This document shows, piece after piece, positions 34,706 through 41,596 of a stretch of DNA of 41,596 nt (position 1 is the stretch's first letter; each line of letters opens with the position of its first letter). The stretch is from Myxococcota bacterium. Lineage in GTDB: Bacteria; Myxococcota_A; UBA796; JAJRTE01. The notes beneath the pieces were generated by a model. The model did no database searches. It was not told where the DNA came from and worked only from the letters and a program-made list of their open reading frames with translations. Location of the stretch: contig JAJRTE010000113.1 of NCBI GenBank assembly GCA_024278455.1, positions 1 to 41,596 of the forward strand. Reading direction: 5' to 3'. Position numbers and translations under genes: made by a program.

Positions 34706-35866
34706 CTACTCCCAGTACTCCTCGCGCTTCTTCACCGGGACCAGGCCGCACTCCACACCGCCACGCTTGCAGTTGTCCATGCACTCGAGACAGCGGATGC
34801 AGTCGTCGCTGCCGGGAGACGAGTAGACCTGGTTGTCCACCGGGCACTTTTTCCCGCAGGCGTTGCACTCCCGGCAAAGGTCGGCCTTGACGCGCATGCG
34901 GAAGAAGGAGAAACGGTTCAGCAGCGCGAACACCGCACCGATGGGGCAGAAGCCGCGGCAGAACGGCCGGCGGAAGAACATGAAGCCGAGGATGAAGATG
35001 TAGAGAACCCACATCCGGGTGGACGTCCAGAACTTCAGGGTGTCGCTCACTCCGGCGAGGGCAGCCTCGTCCTCTCCGCCGGCACCATCTTCGCCGGCGA
35101 GCCAGTCGTCGTCGCCACCCATGTCATCGTCGTCGTCGCCCCAGAGGTCGCCCTCCTCGCCGCCGTCCATCTCCTCGCCGCCGCCGTCCATCTCCTCGCC
35201 GCCGCCGTCCATCTCCTCGCCGCCGCCGCCCATCTCTTCGCCGTCGTCGCCCCACAGACTCTCGTCGGGCTCGTCGAACATCCCACCCCCGGCCTCGTCC
35301 TCACCGGCCTCCTCACCGGCCTCCTCACCGGATGCGGCGCCGGCCTCCTCCTCCCCTCCGTCGAAACGGCTGCCGAACAGGCGCACCGGGATCGCCGCTT
35401 CGAGCGTCCCCGCGGGGCAGTAATTGCAGAAGAAGAAATCGGAGACGTGGGTGCCGGTGGGCTTCTTCTCGATGCCGAAGAAGATCGGGATCAGGAAGAC
35501 GGTGACGATGAGGAGAACGTACTTGCCGTAGGTGAGCGCCTTCGGAAACCTCAGCTTCTTCACCGGGACCCTGGCGAGGAGGTCCTGAATCAACCCGAAG
35601 GGACAGACCCAGCCGCAGATCATGCGTCCGACCAGCGCGCCGGCGAGGAGCATCAGCCCGATGGCGAAAAAGGGGACGATGCCCTTCACCAGGAAGTTGC
35701 CGATGGCCCCGATCGGGCAGCCGAACGCCGCCGCCGGGCAGGCCCAGCAGTTCATGGCCGGGAAGCAGACGCCCCGGTACATGAAGAAGTACGGGTTCAG
35801 CGCGAACAGGAAGAAAACCTGGGAAATGCGCCGGAAGCGGTGTTTCCAGGATGGTCTTTTCGCCAT
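34706..35866 (-). CDS. NapH/CcoG-like membrane polyferredoxin with acidic insert
   Basis: This is a 386-residue integral membrane iron-sulphur protein. N-terminal membrane segments contain CWACPAAAFGCPIG, CGWVCPFGLIQDLL and CNYCPAG, then CRGFCPIGAVFALL, all typical of the NapH/NosR/CcoG group. Two 4Fe-4S motifs near the C-terminus (CRECNACGKKCP and CIRCLECMDNCK, about 325-370) would pass electrons from or to the membrane. Residues about 170-265 are an unusual acidic insert of Gly/Glu/Asp/Met repeats (GGGEEMD units), which separates the transmembrane halves. The electron partner is unknown; the small exported protein upstream is likely in the same operon. Confidence 0.82.
   Translation of the reverse strand: MAKRPSWKHRFRRISQVFFLFALNPYFFMYRGVCFPAMNCWACPAAAFGCPIGAIGNFLVKGIVPFFAIGLMLLAGALVGRMICGWVCPFGLIQDLLARVPVKKLRFPKALTYGKYVLLIVTVFLIPIFFGIEKKPTGTHVSDFFFCNYCPAGTLEAAIPVRLFGSRFDGGEEEAGAASGEEAGEEAGEDEAGGGMFDEPDESLWGDDGEEMGGGGEEMDGGGEEMDGGGEEMDGGEEGDLWGDDDDDMGGDDDWLAGEDGAGGEDEAALAGVSDTLKFWTSTRMWVLYIFILGFMFFRRPFCRGFCPIGAVFALLNRFSFFRMRVKADLCRECNACGKKCPVDNQVYSSPGSDDCIRCLECMDNCKRGGVECGLVPVKKREEYWE
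35160..35240 (-). repeat. Tandem 21-bp repeat encoding GGGEEMD
   Basis: About four head-to-tail copies of a 21-bp unit lie inside the polyferredoxin gene and encode GGGEEMD on the minus strand, with a first unit diverged to EEMGGGG. The unit is a multiple of three, so copy-number change would keep the frame. This is the core of the acidic insert and a likely site of length variation between strains. Confidence 0.75.
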
Positions 35867-35914
35867 GGTCAGGCACCTGTGGCCGCGCTCAGCGCAGCCG
35901 GACTCTCACTGTGT

Positions 35915-36169
35915 TCACGAAAAGCACTCGGCTTGAACTTCGAGGTCGATGAGGTGCCCGAACCCATCCGGCTGGATGCGCTCCCTGGAGATCAGGTCGG
36001 TGGTGTAGATCTCGCCGTACAGTTGCGAGGTGCCGATCGGCAGGTTGACCTGATCGTCGCGAGGGTCCGGCTTCTCGTAGATCCGAATCTGGTTCCCGAA
36101 AAGCCCGTAGGCCACCACGGAGGCGGCAAGGGCCAGAAAGAGAACGGAGAACAGGAATCGGACGCTCAT
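35915..36169 (-). CDS. Small signal-anchored hypothetical protein
   Basis: This 84-residue protein starts MSVRFLFSVLFLALAASVVAYG, a signal peptide or single membrane anchor, followed by a short hydrophilic part (YEKPDPRDDQVNLPIGTSQLYG ... DLEVQAECFS; read in two parts). No family is recognised. The ATG at 36169 has GGAGG 7 nt before it; an in-frame ATG at 36175 is too close to that site. Lying 48 nt upstream of the NapH-like gene on the same strand, it may be its small partner. Confidence 0.6.
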   Translation of the reverse strand: MSVRFLFSVLFLALAASVVAYGLFGNQIRIYEKPDPRDDQVNLPIGTSQLYGEIYTTDLISRERIQPDGFGHLIDLEVQAECFS

Positions 36170-36324
36170 GGGCATACCTCCCCGACAGGATTCTCATTGT
36201 AGGTCCCGGGGGCGATCGGGGCCACTTAGGACGGACCGGCGCCCCATGAGTGGTCATTCGGAGGAACGTACTCCGCCTCGTCCGCGCAGCACGGCGAGCG
36301 CACCGCCCTGCGAGAAAGGTGGGG

Positions 36325-38595
36325 CTATCGCAGAGTCACCGTCTCCATCCGCTCCTCGCCCTCCAGCACGATCGTCTGAAGGAGCCCCTCCCGGCCCTCC
36401 CGACCGGTCAGGCTGATCTGCAGCGGACCCGGGGGCAGGTCTCTCACTTCGTAGGCGCCGGGTCCGACGCGGTGGAGATCGGGACCATCGGATTCCGCGA
36501 TTTCCACCGGCCGCCCTTCCCCGTCCACGGTGCGGAGCGTCACCCGGGCGGGGCGATAGAGGATGGCGGTGACCTCCATCGCCCGGGTGCTGTCGGGCAC
36601 GGTGATCTCGTGCCAGGTGTCGATGAATCCCGGCGCGCTGATCCGAAGGATCTCCTCGGGATTGGTGCCCGGCAGAATCACGCGGCCCGCGGCGTCGGTC
36701 GCGCCCTTCGCGGCGACGAGAATGGATGTCTCCACGAGCGCGTGGCGAACCGGCGCCCCCGTGCTCGTGACCACGAGGATGTGCAGGTCGCAGGGCGGGA
36801 GCATCCGCACGTCGCCGAGATCCACGCCCTCCCCGGTCACGTCGAGATCGATCGTGCGGGTCCGGACGTTCCGGGCATAGAGCAGAAACCGGTAGCTCCC
36901 GGGCTTGAGCGCCCCCGCCTTGAAGATCCCGTCTCCCTGCGTCTCCATCCGGGCGTCGAGCGGCTTCTCCCGCACCTCCGCCACGACCTTGGCGAGCGGA
37001 TGGCCCCCGGCCCCGAGGCAACGCCCCCGGATGAACACCCCGAGCGGCAAGTCCACCTCGACCGTCCCGGATTCGGGCACGAACACGTCCTCCCGCGACA
37101 CCGGCAGGAATCCCCGGGCCTTCACGTACACGCTGATCGGAACTTCCCGGTCGGCGTGAAACGAAAACCGCGCCCCCCCGCGGAACTCGACCTCACGCAT
37201 CTCGTCGCCGGCCCGAAGCCAGAGCTTGCTGCGGGCCCCGGGGACCTTGCCCAGAAAGTCGATCCAGGCGAGCGGGTTTCTCTTCACGCCGACGTGGATC
37301 GGCCTTGCGCCAGGAGAGTGCACGACCACCACCTTCTCGGCGAATTCCCCGATCGCGCTGCCCACCCGGATCCGGTGCTCGCCCGGGGGCAGGCGGACCG
37401 TGGCCCGGCCCCGGCGATCGGCTTTCAGCTTCTGTCCACGGCGTTCCCCACGGATCAGCACTTCCCGGGCGGGGCCTCCGCCGGGTTCGGCGGTCACCAC
37501 GAACTGAACGGGGTGGGCCAGGCGGTAGTCCTTCGGCGCCGTCCAGCGCGGCGGCCGCACCGTCAGAACCACATCTCGCCGGACCTCGCCCTCGCGAACG
37601 TCCACGATGGCTTCGCCCCGATCACCGCCGGCCCGGACCTCGATCCGATGCTCTCCCGGCACGAGCCCCCTGGCCACGAAGTTCCCCCTCTCGAGCACTT
37701 CGCCGTCGATCCTCCGGAGCTCGAATTCCCCCACCGGCTCACCGCCGCCTCCATCGATCACCCGGCCTCGGATCTCCGCCGGGCGATACAACGGAAGCTC
37801 GATATCGGTCTCCCCCACCAACGCGTTGACCACCGGCCCCACGAGCCCCTTGGCATGGGCCTTGAGCAGGACCTCCCAGTCGGGGAGAACGGCGTTGAAA
37901 GTGAACCGGCCGTCATCATCCGCGAGGATCCGCGATACCGATTCCTGGTCGAGCGAGATGACGGCGCGAGGAACGCCGCGGCCCTCGGAATCGACGACCT
38001 GCCCGGAGACCCTCCTGCCGCGCACCAGGTAGAAGACCACGTCCCGGCCTACCTCCGGAAACAGTGAAAGGGGGAGGTCCAGCGGCGAGAAGCCGTCCGC
38101 CTCGGCCCGTATCCAGCCATCGGAAACGATCCGCTCGAAACGGAACCGCCCCTCCTCGTCCGTTCGGGTCTCGAGAAGGTGGGGTGCCTGATGGGGATGC
38201 ACGACGCGAGCGCCGGCAATCGGCTCGCCGTCGAGGGTAAGCACCAGTCCCTCCACCGCCTCCCCCTCACCGAGTTGAACGACCGCACCGTCGCCGTCGG
38301 TGGCAACGACCTCCCCCGCGGATCCCGGCGCCGTGACGACGCCCACGACCTCCCCGGCCTCTGTCGACGCCGGATCGAACGAAACCGGATCGATGAGCCA
38401 GGGGACCCGCACCCGGAAGTCCACGTCGACGGAGTCGAGGCGACCGCCCGGGCCGGCATGGACCTCGACCTCGCGATCCCCGGACCGAAACGTTCGGAAG
38501 TCGGGGGACGCCGGCCCCGGGATGATCACCAGCACCACGAACCAGAGGGCCACGATCACCGCCGGGAACAGGAGAGCGAGCTTCATCCGGTTCAT
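36325..38595 (-). CDS. Large carboxypeptidase-regulatory-like domain protein
   Basis: This 756-residue membrane-anchored or exported protein starts with one hydrophobic helix (LALLFPAVIVALWFVVLVII). The rest is repeated beta-sandwich units with the hallmarks of CarboxypepD_reg-like domains: GxVxDxxGRGVPRAVI, LDGEPIAGARVVHP, EGRFRFERI, LPPGEHRIRVG and LKPGSYRFLLY. Such domains act as structural or sensing modules in envelope proteins. Its ATG lies 4 nt after the stop of the spermidine-synthase-like gene, so the two are co-transcribed; a second ATG 9 nt on is possible. No enzyme motif is visible. Confidence 0.7.
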   Translation of the reverse strand: MNRMKLALLFPAVIVALWFVVLVIIPGPASPDFRTFRSGDREVEVHAGPGGRLDSVDVDFRVRVPWLIDPVSFDPASTEAGEVVGVVTAPGSAGEVVATDGDGAVVQLGEGEAVEGLVLTLDGEPIAGARVVHPHQAPHLLETRTDEEGRFRFERIVSDGWIRAEADGFSPLDLPLSLFPEVGRDVVFYLVRGRRVSGQVVDSEGRGVPRAVISLDQESVSRILADDDGRFTFNAVLPDWEVLLKAHAKGLVGPVVNALVGETDIELPLYRPAEIRGRVIDGGGGEPVGEFELRRIDGEVLERGNFVARGLVPGEHRIEVRAGGDRGEAIVDVREGEVRRDVVLTVRPPRWTAPKDYRLAHPVQFVVTAEPGGGPAREVLIRGERRGQKLKADRRGRATVRLPPGEHRIRVGSAIGEFAEKVVVVHSPGARPIHVGVKRNPLAWIDFLGKVPGARSKLWLRAGDEMREVEFRGGARFSFHADREVPISVYVKARGFLPVSREDVFVPESGTVEVDLPLGVFIRGRCLGAGGHPLAKVVAEVREKPLDARMETQGDGIFKAGALKPGSYRFLLYARNVRTRTIDLDVTGEGVDLGDVRMLPPCDLHILVVTSTGAPVRHALVETSILVAAKGATDAAGRVILPGTNPEEILRISAPGFIDTWHEITVPDSTRAMEVTAILYRPARVTLRTVDGEGRPVEIAESDGPDLHRVGPGAYEVRDLPPGPLQISLTGREGREGLLQTIVLEGEERMETVTLR

Positions 38596-38599
38596 GCCC

Positions 38600-40066
38600 T
38601 CAATACCTCTTCGCGCGGTTGGCCCGGATCATCCGGGACCAGGGGGCATTCCAGAAGTTGAAGGGGTTCAGAGCATCCCTGAGCACCTGGCCTCCCGGAA
38701 ACCGGAGCCGAAGGTCATCGGCCTCGGATTCGAACACCCAGGAGAGGTCGAGGGGGCCGTCGGAGGCATAGAAGATCACATTGGTGATCTCCCCTCCGGG
38801 GTTCGTGGCGAAACCGTCCACGTTCTCGAAGACCGCCTCGAGAGTGCGATACAGCGAAGCAAGCGACCGCCCCTCTCTCGCACCGATGGCGTTCAGGGCC
38901 ACGACGGCGTCCTGGTTCATCACCGCGTAAAGCTCCCGAAAGAACTCCACCGTAATCAGGTGATCGGGCATCAGGTCGGCGCCGACGACGTCGAGGACCA
39001 CGAGATCGAAGCGCCGAGCGGTGCGGCGCACGAACGGCCTCCCGTCGCCGATCTCAACCATCTTCACCTGGTCCATCGTCCCGAATTGCTCCCGCGCCAC
39101 CTCGACCACGACCGGGTCGATCTCCACGGCGGTGATCTCGTACTCCTCCGCTTCGACGAGGGAGAACAGGGCCCCGCCGCCAATCCCGATCGCCAGCAGC
39201 GTCCTGGCCTCGGGCCGGAAGTCCGGCAGGAACTGGAAGAGCGGGATGTAGCCCCACTCCGTCCGGGGCGTAACGTCGAGATTCATGTGGGTGTGCACGC
39301 AACCGTCGAGGTACATCCATCGTTCGCCGTCGCGATCCACGATGTCGATGCGCTGGTAGGGAGTGTCCACGGAGAAGACGGGCGTTCCCGCGGGCAGCGC
39401 CCGGCCGGATGGAGTCGGCAAGAGCAGGAGCAAGACCGCCGCGGCCCCGAGCCCCCAGCGCCGGAACACCGCCAGCCCGAGCACGCCGGGCAGCACCACC
39501 ACACTCCCGGTGGCCCGAAGGACGGCGTCGATCTCGAGTACCGGGGCGAGGAGGAACCCGGTGAGGAGTGTCCCCGCCACGGACCCGCAGGTGGAGATGG
39601 CGTAGAGCCTCCCGGCCACGCTGCCCACGCCGGCCACCGTCTCGGCGGAGATGCGAATGGCGTATGGCGTCGCCAGGCCGAGGAGAAAGAGCGGCGGCAG
39701 AAAAGTCACCGTGGCCGCCAGCAGCGCACCGAGCCGGAGCCCGGCCGACTCGAAGGTCGGGATGAGGGCGGACGCATAGAGCGGAATCAGGAGAACGCCG
39801 AGCCCCGCCGCGACGAGCACCCCGAAGAACGGAGCGGGACGGGGAAAACGATCCGCCAGCCGCCCTCCGACGAAGTAACCCACCGCGAGGGCAAAGAGCG
39901 CCACGGAGATCAGCGAGGCCCAGACGTGGAAACCCGTCCCGAAGACCGGCGCGATCAGCCGGACGCCGAGCAGTTCGACGACCATCACCGCCCCCCCCGT
40001 CAGGAAGACGGACAGTGCGACGAGAACCCTGATGTCACTTCTCCCTCTCGGCGACCACTCCCTCAA
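38600..40066 (-). CDS. Fused MFS-type membrane/spermidine synthase-like protein
   Basis: This is a 488-residue protein. The N-terminal half (about 15-215) has roughly eight membrane helices opening VFLTGGAVMVVELLGVRLIAP, the typical start of fused MFS/spermidine synthases. The C-terminal half is a Rossmann methyltransferase-like fold with LLAIGIGGGALFSLVE (SAM or dcSAM loop), ITAVEIDPVVVEVA and FDLVVLDVVG. Polyamine transfer is not proven: these fusions often lack known activity. The start is unclear: a TTG at 40066 overlaps the upstream gene by 32 nt and lacks a good ribosome site. It is linked to the downstream beta-sandwich protein. Confidence 0.78.
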   Translation of the reverse strand: MREWSPRGRSDIRVLVALSVFLTGGAVMVVELLGVRLIAPVFGTGFHVWASLISVALFALAVGYFVGGRLADRFPRPAPFFGVLVAAGLGVLLIPLYASALIPTFESAGLRLGALLAATVTFLPPLFLLGLATPYAIRISAETVAGVGSVAGRLYAISTCGSVAGTLLTGFLLAPVLEIDAVLRATGSVVVLPGVLGLAVFRRWGLGAAAVLLLLLPTPSGRALPAGTPVFSVDTPYQRIDIVDRDGERWMYLDGCVHTHMNLDVTPRTEWGYIPLFQFLPDFRPEARTLLAIGIGGGALFSLVEAEEYEITAVEIDPVVVEVAREQFGTMDQVKMVEIGDGRPFVRRTARRFDLVVLDVVGADLMPDHLITVEFFRELYAVMNQDAVVALNAIGAREGRSLASLYRTLEAVFENVDGFATNPGGEITNVIFYASDGPLDLSWVFESEADDLRLRFPGGQVLRDALNPFNFWNAPWSRMIRANRAKRY

Positions 40067-41396
40067 GCCACTCGATGATGTTGTCCATCACGTAGGCGCG
40101 CTCGCTCTCGGCCATGAACGGGATGTCCTTCTGCAGGGTGCGGATCGAGCCATCCTCATGCAGCACGAAGAAACTCGGAACTCCGCAGCTCTCCATCACG
40201 TTGCCGTACTCCGCGTCGAGGCTGGCCCCGCGCATCATGCCTCTGGAGACGCTGCCCTGGTCCATGCGAACGAAGACGAAGTTCTCGTCGATGAGCTTCC
40301 GGACTTCGGGACGGACCAGGCGCTCTTCCATGGCCATCACGAAAGGGCAGTAGGGGCCATACCACTGCAGGAGGACTTCCTTGCCTTCGGCGCTGGCCTT
40401 CTTGCAGGCATCCTTGATCATCTGCCGGATGGGCTCGTCACCGAGGAGCACGTTCACGAGTTTCATCATCTCGGCCTTCGTCCTGTCGGACTCGAAGAGA
40501 GGCTTGAAAGCCTTCATCTTCTGCCCGGCGATCAGGTTGCAAGCGACCGACCCGACCCCGACCGCGGTCCGCAGGTGGCCGAGCGCGGCATCGAGGTCGC
40601 CGGCCCGGGTCTCGATGGCGGCCAGCCCCAGCAGCGCGTCGATCGTGTAGGAGGTCTTCGAGTACGTAACAGCGGCCGCGAACGACTTCTTCGCCCCTTC
40701 CCGGTCGCCCTTCCTCATCCGGGCCTTTCCGGCCTCGGTCAGGAGGATCGTCCTGAACGCCGGAAGCATGTCCTCGCCGGCCGCAGCCTCCTCGAGCAGT
40801 GCCGCGGACTTCAGCGGATCCGACTTCCGAAACCTGCCGGCCTTCCTGAAAACGGGGCGGAGCTCGGATTTGGCGATCCGCACCATGCCGAAGACCTCGA
40901 AGTCCAGGAGGGCGGGCTTCAGGGCCTCCCGGTACGGGCTCGTCTGAAGGAAACGGATGGTTTCCTTGATGACGGTGACGAGGTTGCCGCCGGGAACGCC
41001 GTAGTTGGCGAGCGCGAGGTGGCCGTGCGCCTCGGAGCAGTTGTCATCGAGATCGATGGCCTCCTGGTAGACCTCCCGCTCCTCGTCGAACCGGCCGAGC
41101 TTCTGGTAGAACTCGCCGAGCCGCACCAGGTCCATCGCATCGACCTCGCCCTCGACGGTGTCGTTCCAATCGGCCAGTTCCATGGCCACTTCCCACTGCT
41201 CGAAGACGTCCTCGTAGTCCTCGTCGATATCCATCGCCTTCTCGAGTTCGACGAAGGCGGTCTTGAAGTCGCGCTTCTCCATCGCCTTCAGGCCGGCCTC
41301 GTAGTGGGCCCTGGCGCCGCCATCCTGAGCGACGGCGACGATCGGCAGAGCGATCAGGGCGAACAAGAGGAGGGCGGGAAGGATGATCGTCTTCAT
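40035..41396 (-). CDS. Exported TPR-thioredoxin-like fusion
   Basis: This is a 453-residue protein. A signal peptide (MKTIILPALLLFALIALPIVAVA, cleavage near 23; read in two parts) is followed by TPR-type helices (about 25-300) and a C-terminal thioredoxin-like domain with EVLLQWYGPYCPFVMAMEE and ENFVFVRMD. The usual WCxxC pair is replaced by WYGPYCP, with only one cysteine, so disulphide exchange by the standard two-Cys route is unlikely. A cis-Pro (GVPSFFVLHEDG) is kept. The ATG at 41396 has GAGG about 10 nt upstream. It begins the envelope gene run that continues to 36325. Confidence 0.78.
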   Translation of the reverse strand: MKTIILPALLLFALIALPIVAVAQDGGARAHYEAGLKAMEKRDFKTAFVELEKAMDIDEDYEDVFEQWEVAMELADWNDTVEGEVDAMDLVRLGEFYQKLGRFDEEREVYQEAIDLDDNCSEAHGHLALANYGVPGGNLVTVIKETIRFLQTSPYREALKPALLDFEVFGMVRIAKSELRPVFRKAGRFRKSDPLKSAALLEEAAAGEDMLPAFRTILLTEAGKARMRKGDREGAKKSFAAAVTYSKTSYTIDALLGLAAIETRAGDLDAALGHLRTAVGVGSVACNLIAGQKMKAFKPLFESDRTKAEMMKLVNVLLGDEPIRQMIKDACKKASAEGKEVLLQWYGPYCPFVMAMEERLVRPEVRKLIDENFVFVRMDQGSVSRGMMRGASLDAEYGNVMESCGVPSFFVLHEDGSIRTLQKDIPFMAESERAYVMDNIIEWLEGVVAEREK

Positions 41397-41532
41397 GATG
41401 TCAACACCTCGCTGCTCGGTCAGGGCCTGCTCCATGGGGCCGCGCAATAGTAACTACGGGATTCGAGGGTAGCTGCATCCCCTTGAGCCGCGTTGCTCGT
41501 CTGTTGAAACCAGTAAGGTTGCGCCCTCCTCG

Positions 41533-41596
41533 CGCCTTGCCGGGCGGGCGCATCAGCGCTCTCCGTCCTGCGAAGTTATTCTTGCGCAGCCCCCAG
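41533..41596 (+). repeat. Dispersed repeat B, copy 2
   Basis: This segment matches the minus strand of 739-802 (about 49 of 64 identical, no gaps) and is cut by the window edge. The flank 41397-41532, between the TPR-thioredoxin start and this repeat, holds no gene and should contain that gene's promoter. Confidence 0.5.

Noticed and set aside
31830..34826. A 998-residue open frame on the plus strand
   Set aside because: It is antisense to the M16 protease, full of Arg/Gly/His/Asp shadow composition with no domain, and the minus-strand frame has a clear HFLEH motif and signal peptide.
36250..38067. A 605-residue plus-strand frame
   Set aside because: It is antisense to the carboxypeptidase-regulatory-like protein and rich in Arg/Pro/His with no family features.

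Overview
The window is GC-rich bacterial DNA, dense with genes and with long runs on one strand. The lineage is probably an uncultured Gram-negative. A secreted protein ends in a VPLPSA/PEP-CTERM-type sorting tail, which implies an outer membrane and an exosortase. Large exported TPR, M16-protease and carboxypeptidase-regulatory-like proteins fit groups such as Planctomycetota or Acidobacteriota, but nothing here fixes the phylum. No rRNA or tRNA gene was seen.

Layout. 1-2.75 kb: an FmdB-type zinc-ribbon protein, about 1.1 kb of decayed or repeat-bearing DNA, and a surface-carbohydrate type protein. 2.8-20.3 kb: one complete type III CRISPR-Cas island, all on the minus strand. Its effector operon (10976 down to 2808) is type III-D-like: HD-less Cas10 with intact GGDD, a single Cas7, a Csx10-type Cas5, a double Cas7, Csx19 and a very large TIGR03986-type RAMP. 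Every junction overlaps or nearly touches. A 21-repeat array (11068-12578) follows, then its leader. Next comes an adaptation operon (18997 down to 12889) encoding reverse transcriptase, a CARF-HEPN ribonuclease, a CRISPR-associated primase-polymerase (CAPP), Cas1 and Cas2. cas6 lies furthest upstream. Between cas6 and the RT gene is a decayed second copy of the leader with one degenerate repeat at exactly the same spacing, a fossil array that keeps the leader promoter.

20.3-25.8 kb: a mixed segment with an exported VPLPSA-tail protein, a ROK-family sugar kinase, a small Gly-rich/basic exported protein, a TPR protein, a nonsense-disrupted pseudogene and a small orphan gene. 26.1-31.7 kb: a tight four-gene plus-strand operon of an unrecognised 299-aa protein, two different DUF2791/BrxD-like P-loop ATPases (the second with a Tudor/CarD-like N-terminus) and an Lhr-like SF2 helicase. 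It resembles Shango and the BrxD-BrxHI pair of BREX but has a different composition, and is the best candidate for an undescribed defence system. 31.8-41.4 kb: ordinary minus-strand cell-envelope and redox genes (M16 protease, NapH-like polyferredoxin with an acidic repeat insert, carboxypeptidase-regulatory-like protein, MFS/spermidine-synthase fusion, TPR-thioredoxin).

How the parts would work together (inference). RT and CAPP would help make DNA from RNA or short fragments for Cas1-Cas2 to insert at the leader end. Cas6 would cut the array transcript, and the III-D complex would bind complementary RNA. Its Cas10 palm would make cyclic oligoadenylate to switch on the CARF-HEPN ribonuclease. 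Many spacers read as coding sense strand on the plus strand, so their crRNAs are antisense to mRNA, as an RNA-targeting system needs.
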